DNA of 5,115 nt from Pseudomonadota bacterium (GTDB lineage Bacteria; Pseudomonadota; Alphaproteobacteria; Rhizobiales; Xanthobacteraceae): positions 1 to 5,115 of the forward strand of contig JAEZFA010000207.1 of NCBI GenBank assembly GCA_023417665.1, in the 5' to 3' direction. The translations under genes were made by a program, and so were the position numbers. Position 1 is the first letter of the stretch, and each line of letters begins with the position of its first letter. Shown piece by piece: positions 1-5,115 of the stretch. The notes below the pieces were generated by a model. It was not told the origin of the DNA, did not search any database, and worked only from the letters and a program-made list of their open reading frames with translations.

Positions 1-3
1 GCC

Positions 4-1017
4 ATGCTTCTTCGAATGAGCCGCCGTCTCGGTATTACGCTGTTCAGCATCGCCGCGGTGATCGTCATTACCTTCGCGCTGACGAGGCTGCTTCCCGGCG
101 ACACGGCGGCCTATTTCGCGGGGCCCGCCGCAACCGAGCAGGCCATCCAGGAAGTGCGGGTGAAGCTCGGGCTCGACCGGCCGAAATACGAGCAGTTCAT
201 TCGTTATGTCGGAGATCTCTCGCGCGGCGATTTCGGCCAGTCGCTGACCACCGGCCAGCCGGTCATTCGCGACCTTGCCTCGCGTCTGCCCGCTTCCGCC
301 GAGCTAACGCTTGCCGGGCTCATCGTTTCGATCCTGATCGCAATTCCGCTCGGCGTACTTGCAGCCGTGAAGGAAGGCTCGCCGATCGATCACATCTCGC
401 GTGTGATTGCTACCGCCGGCGTATCGCTGCCGGTCTTTTTCACGGGCCTTCTGCTCGCGTATTTTTTCTATTTCATCCTCGGCTGGGCGCCGGCGCCGCT
501 CGGGCGTCTCGACATCATCTACTCGTCGCCGCCGCACGTCACCGGGTTTTACCTGATCGACAGTCTGCTTGCAGGAGACATCGAGGTTTTCTGGGCCGCG
601 CTGAAGCAACTGATCCTGCCGGCCGCGACGCTTGCGATCTTCTCGCTCGCGCCGATCACCCGCATGACGCGCGCCTCCATGCTTGCGGTGCTTTCTTCCG
701 ACTTTGTGCGCACAGCGCGGGCAAGCGGCCTCAGCACCCGCAAGGTGATCCTCACTTATGCCTTCCGCAATGCGCTGCTGCCGGTCATCACCACGCTCGG
801 CATGGTGTTCTCCTTCCTGCTCGGCGCGAATGTGCTGGTCGAGAAGGTCTTCGCCTGGCCGGGCATCGGCTCCTATGCGGTGGAAGCGCTGATCGCTTCC
901 GATTTTGCACCGGTGCAGGGCTTCGTGCTGGTCATGGCGATCATGTACGTGCTGCTCAACCTGATGATCGACATCCTTTACGGCGTCATTGATCCGCGCG
1001 TGAGGATGGCAGCATGA
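4..1017 (+). CDS. ABC transporter permease, DppB/OppB type
   Basis: Inner-membrane permease of a dipeptide/oligopeptide/nickel-type importer, one half of the heterodimeric channel. Its 337 residues match the usual DppB length. The N-terminus is typical of the family: a short basic stretch, a first membrane helix at about residues 11-30 ending in TRLLPGD, then a soluble region with LGLDRP and the GDFGQS motif. Further hydrophobic helices lie near residues 100-122, 140-163, 200-220, 258-285 and 306-328. The cytoplasmic EAA-type loop that contacts the ATPase is at about 237-260 (TARASG through NALLP), and the C-terminus has the usual YGVIDPR. ATG at 4 is used as start; ATG at 16 is an alternative, and the frame is open to the window's left edge, so an upstream start cannot be excluded. 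The stop overlaps the next gene's start by 4 bases. The family is certain, but the substrate cannot be told from a permease. Confidence 0.95.
   Translation: MLLRMSRRLGITLFSIAAVIVITFALTRLLPGDTAAYFAGPAATEQAIQEVRVKLGLDRPKYEQFIRYVGDLSRGDFGQSLTTGQPVIRDLASRLPASAELTLAGLIVSILIAIPLGVLAAVKEGSPIDHISRVIATAGVSLPVFFTGLLLAYFFYFILGWAPAPLGRLDIIYSSPPHVTGFYLIDSLLAGDIEVFWAALKQLILPAATLAIFSLAPITRMTRASMLAVLSSDFVRTARASGLSTRKVILTYAFRNALLPVITTLGMVFSFLLGANVLVEKVFAWPGIGSYAVEALIASDFAPVQGFVLVMAIMYVLLNLMIDILYGVIDPRVRMAA
1002..1006 (+). promoter_or_regulatory. Shine-Dalgarno of the second permease
   Basis: GAGGA lies 7 bases upstream of the ATG at 1014, inside the end of the preceding gene. Together with the ATGA overlap at 1014-1017, it supports 1014 as the start and translational coupling of the two permeases. 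Confidence 0.6.
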
Positions 1018-1964
1018 ACTCGCACTCCCGCATCAGCGCCGTCAGCGCAGCACCGCGCGCACCGGGCATCGCAGCCGCAATCCCGAAAGCCGAAACCGGA
1101 CCGGCACAGACCTCCGGGCTGAGGGCCGTGCTGCGCCAGACCCGCTATGTCATCGCGGAAAATCCGATTACCGGCTTCGCGTTCGGCCTGTTCCTGCTGT
1201 TCGCGGTGGCGGCGCTGTTCGGGCCCTATCTCGTTCCCTACGACCCGCTCGCGAGCAATACCGCGATGGCGCTGAAGCCGCCTTCCTGGCAGCACTGGTT
1301 CGGAACCGACCAGCTTGGACGGGACATCTTCAGCCGCGTGGTGGTGGCGACCCGGCTCGACATGACGATTGCTGTTACGTCGGTTGCACTCGTTTTCGCG
1401 CTCGGCGGCATCTCGGGCATTGCCGCCGGATATTTCGGCGGCTGGATCGATATCGTCGTCAGCCGCCTTGCCGACATGATCATGGCCTTCCCGCTGTTCG
1501 TGCTGGCGATGGGCATCGTCGCGGCACTCGGCAACACCGTAACCAATATCGTGATCGCGACCGCCATCATCAACTACCCGCTTTACGCGCGCATCGCCCG
1601 TGCGGAAGCGAATGTCCGCCGCGAAGCGGGCTTCGTCATGGCCGCGCGCCTCTCCGGCAACAGCGAATGGCGCATTCTGTTCTCGCAAATCCTGCCGAAC
1701 GTCATGCCGATCATGGTGGTGCAGATGTCGCTGACGATGGGTTACGCGGTCCTGAACGCGGCCGGGCTATCCTTCATCGGACTCGGCGTGCGTCCACCCA
1801 CGCCGGAATGGGGCATCATGGTCGCCGACGGCGCCGGCTACATCGTTTCCGGCGAGTGGTGGATCGCGCTCTTCCCCGGCCTCGCGCTGATGCTCGCGGT
1901 GTTCTGCTTCAATCTGCTCGGCGACGGCTTGCGCGACATCGTCGATCCGCAACGGCGCACATGA
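1014..1964 (+). CDS. ABC transporter permease, DppC/OppC type
   Basis: Second inner-membrane permease, expected to pair with the DppB-type protein to form the channel. At 316 residues it is slightly long for DppC. It begins with a roughly 50-residue Ala/Pro-rich, probably cytoplasmic tail before the first membrane helix (about 56-79). The diagnostic OppC-type motif follows at 94-104 (HWFGTDQLGRD). Several hydrophobic helices follow. The ATPase-contacting EAA-type loop is at about 210-228 (AARLSG through ILP), and the family signatures LSFIGLGVRPPTPEWG and NLLGDGLRDIVDPQ lie near the C-terminus. The start at 1014 is supported by the ATGA overlap and an SD 7 bases upstream. A GTG at 1128 (residue 39) would remove most of the tail, but its purine-rich GAGGG is only 2 bases away. 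The family call is firm and the substrate is unknown. Confidence 0.95.
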   Translation: MNSHSRISAVSAAPRAPGIAAAIPKAETGPAQTSGLRAVLRQTRYVIAENPITGFAFGLFLLFAVAALFGPYLVPYDPLASNTAMALKPPSWQHWFGTDQLGRDIFSRVVVATRLDMTIAVTSVALVFALGGISGIAAGYFGGWIDIVVSRLADMIMAFPLFVLAMGIVAALGNTVTNIVIATAIINYPLYARIARAEANVRREAGFVMAARLSGNSEWRILFSQILPNVMPIMVVQMSLTMGYAVLNAAGLSFIGLGVRPPTPEWGIMVADGAGYIVSGEWWIALFPGLALMLAVFCFNLLGDGLRDIVDPQRRT

Positions 1965-1968
1965 GGAA
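1963..1968 (+). promoter_or_regulatory. Shine-Dalgarno overlapping the permease stop
   Basis: GAGGAA overlaps the TGA stop (1962-1964) of the DppC-type permease and sits 6 bases before the ATG at 1975. This fixes the ATPase start and suggests that ribosomes terminating on the permease reinitiate on the ATPase. Confidence 0.65.
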
Positions 1969-1974
1969 CCGGCG

Positions 1975-3675
1975 ATGAGCGAAGCAACGCTGCTGGAAAT
2001 CAAGGACGTCACGGTCGAGTTCGCCACCCGCCGCGGCATCGTGCGCGCGGTCGAGCACGTCAACATTTCGCTCGCGAAAGGCGAGACGCTCGGCATCGTC
2101 GGCGAATCCGGCTCGGGAAAATCGGTCACGTCTTATGCGGTAATGCGCATTCTCGACCGCGCCGGAAGAATTGCGAGCGGCTCGGTCCTCTTCTCCGGCG
2201 TGGACGTGAAGAACGCCAAGGAAGACGTCATGCGCAATTTGCGCGGCCGCGAAATGTCGATGATCTTCCAGAACCCGCGCGCCGCGCTGAACCCGATCCG
2301 CAAAGTCGGCAAGCAGATCGAGGATGTGTTGCGTCAGCACGTTCAGGCCGACACGCGCGACCTGAAGGAAAAAGCGATCGACATGCTGAAGCAGGTCAAG
2401 ATCGCGCGGCCCGAGGAGCGCTACCACGCCTATCCGTTCGAACTTTCCGGCGGCATGTGCCAGCGCATCGTGATCGCGCTTGCGCTTGCCTGTCAGCCGC
2501 GCCTGCTGATCGCCGACGAGCCGACCACCGGCCTCGACGTCACCACGCAGAAATCCGTGATGGATCTCGTGGTCGAGCTGACGAAAGCGCGTGGCATGTC
2601 GACGATCCTGATCACGCATGATCTCGGCCTTGCCGCCGCCTATTGCGACCGCGTGGTCGTGATGGAGAAAGGCAAGATTGTAGAAACCGCGCCGTCGTCG
2701 CAGATCTTCAAGGCGCCCTCGCATCCCTATACAAAGCGACTGATGAAGGCGACGCCGAAGGTCGGCGGGACGCTGCGCGGATTGCTGCCGGACGGTGCGG
2801 AGCTTTCGCCCGCAGCCTCGATGCCGAAGATCGAACTCGACAAATCCGCGAAACCGCTCCTTGAAGTGCGAAGTCTTGTTAAGGAGTACCCACGGCAGGG
2901 CGTTTCCAAATCGCTCGGCGAGCTGTTTGGCAAGCCCGCACCTGCGGATTCGATCTTCCGCGCGGTCGATGGAATTTCCTTCTCGGTGAACAAGGGCGAA
3001 AGCGTCGGCCTTGTCGGCGAGTCCGGCTGCGGCAAGTCGACGACGTCGATGATGATCATGCGGCTGCTCGACAAGAGCTCCGGCGACATTCTCTTCGACG
3101 GCGAGGACATCGGCGCGATACCGGCGGCAAAATTCGCCACGCTGCCGCAGCGGCGGCGTATCCAGATGGTGTTTCAGGACCCGACCGACAGTCTCAATCC
3201 GCGTTTTACCGCGGTGCGCGCAATCGCGGATCCTATTTTGCGGCTCGGCGGGCTGTCGAAGCGCGATGCCTTGCGCGCACGATGCGAGGAACTGGCGAAG
3301 CTTGTCGGCCTGCCGCTGGAGCTGCTTGACCGCTTCCCGCACCAGCTATCGGGCGGCCAGAAAGCGCGCGTCGGAATCGCCCGCGCAATCGCGCTGAACC
3401 CGGAACTCGTCATTCTCGACGAGCCTACTGCGGCGCTGGACGTTTCGGTTCAGGCCGTGGTGCTGAACCTGTTGCAGGACCTCAAGGACTCGCTCGGCAT
3501 GAGCTACCTGTTCGTTTCCCACGACCTCAACGTGGTGCGCCTGCTCTGCGACCGCGTCATCGTAATGCGGAGCGGGAAGATCGTCGAAGAAGGGACCGCC
3601 GAGGAAGTTCTCGGCGCCCCGAAGGCGGATTACACTCGTGAACTGCTGACCGCCATTCCCCATCCGCCGCTTTAA
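1975..3675 (+). CDS. Fused two-domain ABC transporter ATPase (DppD-DppF type)
   Basis: Cytoplasmic ATPase that powers the importer. Its 566 residues hold two complete nucleotide-binding domains that DppD and DppF carry as separate proteins; similar fusions occur in GsiA and YejF. Domain 1 (about 5-260) has Walker A GESGSGKS at 43-50, Q-loop Gln99, signature LSGGM at 157-161, Walker B ending in Asp181-Glu182, switch His215, and the HPYT motif of the oligopeptide-type C-terminal extension at 250-253. A linker leads to domain 2 (about 294-566), with Walker A GESGCGKS at 348-355, Q-loop Gln401, signature LSGGQ at 458-462, Walker B ending in Asp482-Glu483, and His516. Both ATP sites look intact. 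The second extension has DYT near residue 552 in place of HPYT. Domain 1 reads LSGGMCQR, with Cys where Arg is usual; domain 2 reads LSGGQKAR. The position directly after both permeases makes it their partner. Confidence 0.96.
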   Translation: MSEATLLEIKDVTVEFATRRGIVRAVEHVNISLAKGETLGIVGESGSGKSVTSYAVMRILDRAGRIASGSVLFSGVDVKNAKEDVMRNLRGREMSMIFQNPRAALNPIRKVGKQIEDVLRQHVQADTRDLKEKAIDMLKQVKIARPEERYHAYPFELSGGMCQRIVIALALACQPRLLIADEPTTGLDVTTQKSVMDLVVELTKARGMSTILITHDLGLAAAYCDRVVVMEKGKIVETAPSSQIFKAPSHPYTKRLMKATPKVGGTLRGLLPDGAELSPAASMPKIELDKSAKPLLEVRSLVKEYPRQGVSKSLGELFGKPAPADSIFRAVDGISFSVNKGESVGLVGESGCGKSTTSMMIMRLLDKSSGDILFDGEDIGAIPAAKFATLPQRRRIQMVFQDPTDSLNPRFTAVRAIADPILRLGGLSKRDALRARCEELAKLVGLPLELLDRFPHQLSGGQKARVGIARAIALNPELVILDEPTAALDVSVQAVVLNLLQDLKDSLGMSYLFVSHDLNVVRLLCDRVIVMRSGKIVEEGTAEEVLGAPKADYTRELLTAIPHPPL

Positions 3676-3698
3676 CGCAGAACTTCAACGCAAGAACT
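3674..3698 (+). repeat. Short imperfect tandem repeat in the operon gap
   Basis: AACGCAGAACT (3674-3684) is followed by AACGCAAGAACT (3687-3698); the two copies differ by one inserted A and are spaced 13 bases start to start. The first copy begins within the TAA stop of the ATPase gene. It may be a small local duplication; no function is evident. Confidence 0.4.
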
Positions 3699-3711
3699 CC
3701 GGTAATATCCC
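3676..3711 (+). other. 36-base intergenic gap between transporter and amidase genes
   Basis: This is the only real gap in the window. It holds most of the short repeat and a small AT-rich patch (TAATAT, 3703-3708) just before the TTG start. There is no GC-rich stem followed by a T run, so no intrinsic terminator is seen, and no convincing Shine-Dalgarno or promoter boxes. Continued transcription from the transporter into the amidase genes is the simplest reading. Confidence 0.5.
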
Positions 3712-3927
3712 TTGGACAAGAAATCACCCTCCGCAACCCTTCCCGCCGATCCCGCCGAACTCGACGGCTTCATCGACGCGGCCGCGGGCCTGAACGGCCT
3801 GGTCATCGATCCCGCCTATCGCGCCGGTGTACGCATTCACCTGCATGCAGTCACGAACGCGGCAAAGCTCGTCGTGCCTTTCACGCTGGAAGACGACTCC
3901 GAGCCTGCTCCGGTATTCCGGCCATGA
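3712..3927 (+). CDS. atzG: AtzG-like small subunit (DUF4089 family)
   Basis: Small protein of 71 residues, close to the size of AtzG (about 68), the partner of the amidase AtzE. Characterised AtzG forms a complex with AtzE, helps it to fold, and is related to GatC of the tRNA amidotransferase. Family features seen here are an N-terminal helix (ELDGFIDAAAGLNGL, about 16-30), a central conserved stretch with IDPAYRAGV followed by a helix around residues 42-54, and an acidic-to-proline tail ending in DSEPAPVFRP, matching the xxELAxxxRP-like end of AtzG. TTG at 3712 is the start: an in-frame TAA lies at 3703-3705 and no ATG, GTG or other TTG follows nearby. No clear Shine-Dalgarno is seen, so translation may be weak or coupled. 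The TGA stop overlaps the amidase ATG by 4 bases, as expected for subunits of one complex. The equivalent gene in purine-degradation clusters is called hpxX. Confidence 0.85.
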   Translation: MDKKSPSATLPADPAELDGFIDAAAGLNGLVIDPAYRAGVRIHLHAVTNAAKLVVPFTLEDDSEPAPVFRP

Positions 3928-5115
3928 ACGCCGCCTGGAACACCGCGGCGCAGATCGCCGAAGCGGTCAACAAACGCACCTTGAAGGCAGGCGATGTCGT
4001 TGCGGCGGCGCTCCAGCGCATTGGTGCGCACGACGGCAAGACCAACGCATTCACCGACATCCTGGCCGCCCGCGCGCATGAAACGGCAGCGACGATCGAG
4101 AAACGCGTCGCGCGAAGCGAACATCTGCCGCTGGCCGGCGTTCCCTTCGCCGTCAAAAACCTGTTCGACGTCAAAGGAATTCCGACGCGCGCCGGATCGA
4201 AGATAAATCGCGAGCGCGATCCCGCCTCGCAGGATTCAATCCTGATCGAACGGCTCGAGGAAAAAGGCGCTGTGCTGGTCGGCACCCTGAACATGGGCGA
4301 ATACGCCTATGACTTCACGGGCGAAAACGCGCACGACGGCAACGCCTGCAACCCGCACGATCTCACGCACATGACCGGCGGATCGTCGAGCGGTTCGGGC
4401 GGCGCGGTCGCCGCGGGCTATGTGCCGCTCGCGCTCGGATCGGACACCAACGGCTCGATCCGCGTGCCTGCATCGTTCTGCGGCCTGTTCGGACTGAAGC
4501 CGACTTATGGCCGTCTTTCGCGCGCCCGCTCCTTTCCCTTTGTCGCGAGCCTCGATCATCTGGGGCCGCTCGCGCGTTCGACCCTCGATCTCGCGCTCGC
4601 CTACGACGCGATGCAGGGGCCCGATCATGAAGACCCGGTCTGCGCGCAGCGCGAGGTGGAGCCAGCTTTTGCCGAAGTTGCCAAAGGCGTGAAAGGCCTG
4701 CGCGTCGCCAGCCTCGGCGGCTACTTCGCAAAAATGGGCGAGACAGAGGCCTATGCCGCCGTCGGCACAGTAGCGAAAGCGCTGAGCGCCTATGAAACCG
4801 TCGAACTCGACGACACCGCAGTCGCACGCGCCTCGGCCTATCTCATCACCGCTTCCGAAGGTGCGGCGCTGCATCTCTCTCGCCTGCGCGACCGCGCCGC
4901 CGATTTCGACCCCGACGTGCGGGACCGATTGCTTGCCGGCGCGATGATCCCGGCAACATGGACTATCCAGGCGCAGAAAATCCGCAGGCATTTTCAGATG
5001 CAGATGCGGACCTTGTTCGAGCGCTTTGACGTGCTGCTCGCGCCGGCGACGCCGACGCGCGCACCGAAAATCGGACAAAAGACCTTCACGCTCGATGGTC
5101 AGGAACTTCTCTGTG
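3924..5115 (+). CDS. atzE: AtzE-family amidase (amidase-signature hydrolase), 3' end outside window
   Basis: Cytoplasmic amidase-signature enzyme that hydrolyses a small amide; the named relative AtzE acts on 1-carboxybiuret. The 397 residues seen lack roughly the last 60 of a typical protein of about 460. The catalytic Ser-cisSer-Lys triad is visible: Lys78 in AVKN, cis-Ser154 in TGGSSSGSGG (151-160), and nucleophile Ser178 in GSDTNGS (172-178), followed by IRVPASFCG and the LKPTYGRLSRAR region. Spacing matches GatA of the tRNA amidotransferase almost residue for residue. However, GSDTNGS replaces GatA's usual GSDTGGS, and the upstream AtzG-like gene and the FPFVASLDHLGP segment favour AtzE over GatA. 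A C-terminal APATPT motif is at 373-378. The ATG at 3924 overlaps the small subunit's stop (ATGA), with no strong SD, so coupled translation is likely. Substrate is uncertain: 1-carboxybiuret, or an oxalurate/oxamate-type ureide as proposed for HpxY, are the alternatives. Confidence 0.92.
   Translation, partial: MNAAWNTAAQIAEAVNKRTLKAGDVVAAALQRIGAHDGKTNAFTDILAARAHETAATIEKRVARSEHLPLAGVPFAVKNLFDVKGIPTRAGSKINRERDPASQDSILIERLEEKGAVLVGTLNMGEYAYDFTGENAHDGNACNPHDLTHMTGGSSSGSGGAVAAGYVPLALGSDTNGSIRVPASFCGLFGLKPTYGRLSRARSFPFVASLDHLGPLARSTLDLALAYDAMQGPDHEDPVCAQREVEPAFAEVAKGVKGLRVASLGGYFAKMGETEAYAAVGTVAKALSAYETVELDDTAVARASAYLITASEGAALHLSRLRDRAADFDPDVRDRLLAGAMIPATWTIQAQKIRRHFQMQMRTLFERFDVLLAPATPTRAPKIGQKTFTLDGQELLC

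Noticed and set aside
978..1688. 236-codon minus-strand open frame opposite the second permease
   Set aside because: Arg/Asp/His-rich translation without membrane or domain features, wholly explained by the codon bias of the permease on the other strand.
1909..3342. Long open frame (477 codons) on the minus strand opposite the ATPase gene
   Set aside because: It lies antisense to a fully convincing two-domain ATPase and runs past its start into the permease. Its translation is rich in Arg, His and Ala with no recognisable domain, which is the usual shadow of GC-rich third codon positions.
3711..3720. CTTG-GA-CAAG inverted repeat over the TTG start
   Set aside because: Only 4-base arms with a 2-base centre; expected by chance and too small to form a useful hairpin.
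4236..5078. 280-codon minus-strand open frame opposite the amidase
   Set aside because: It is antisense to a protein with an intact catalytic triad; its composition is Arg/Ala/Gly-rich without motifs, so it is a coding shadow.
3924..5115. Amidase as GatA of the Asp/Glu-tRNA amidotransferase
   Set aside because: The GSDTNGS motif, the adjacent DUF4089-type gene instead of a clear GatC, and the transporter context fit AtzE better, although the fold and triad are shared.
1..5115. Insertion sequences, CRISPR arrays, tRNA or other RNA genes
   Set aside because: Almost the whole window is covered by intact coding sequence in one operon; no transposase, spaced direct repeats or tRNA-like cloverleaf was seen.

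Overview
The window looks like part of one plus-strand operon from an alphaproteobacterium, probably of the Hyphomicrobiales (Rhizobiales). The basis is high GC content with strongly GC-biased third codon positions, tight ATGA gene junctions, and the style of the ABC transporter and amidase proteins. This placement is inferred, because no rRNA or marker gene is present.

Layout. Positions 1-3675 encode three parts of a peptide/opine/nickel-type (Dpp/Opp family) ABC importer: a DppB-type permease (4-1017), a DppC-type permease (1014-1964) and a single polypeptide with two ATPase domains, DppD-like then DppF-like (1975-3675). After a 36-base gap come a small AtzG-like protein of the DUF4089 family with a TTG start (3712-3927) and an AtzE-family amidase (3924 to beyond 5115, cut by the window edge). 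The gene pairs 1/2 and 4/5 share ATGA stop/start overlaps. The ATPase start lies 10 bases after the preceding stop, with a Shine-Dalgarno that overlaps that stop. No terminator or promoter is evident, and no intergenic stretch exceeds 36 bases.

How the genes may work together. The two permeases and the fused ATPase would form the membrane core of an importer. The periplasmic solute-binding protein is not in the window and may be encoded upstream. AtzG and AtzE would form a cytoplasmic amidase complex related to the GatC/GatA part of the tRNA amidotransferase. The arrangement suggests uptake of a small amide- or ureide-type nitrogen compound followed by its hydrolysis. The substrate cannot be read from the sequence: 1-carboxybiuret (AtzE of s-triazine catabolism) and purine-ureide intermediates (HpxXY-type clusters) are both precedents, and neither is proven here.

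The window contains no mobile element, CRISPR array, RNA gene or clearly new system. The most interesting point is the coupling of a whole importer to a small-subunit/amidase pair of uncertain substrate.
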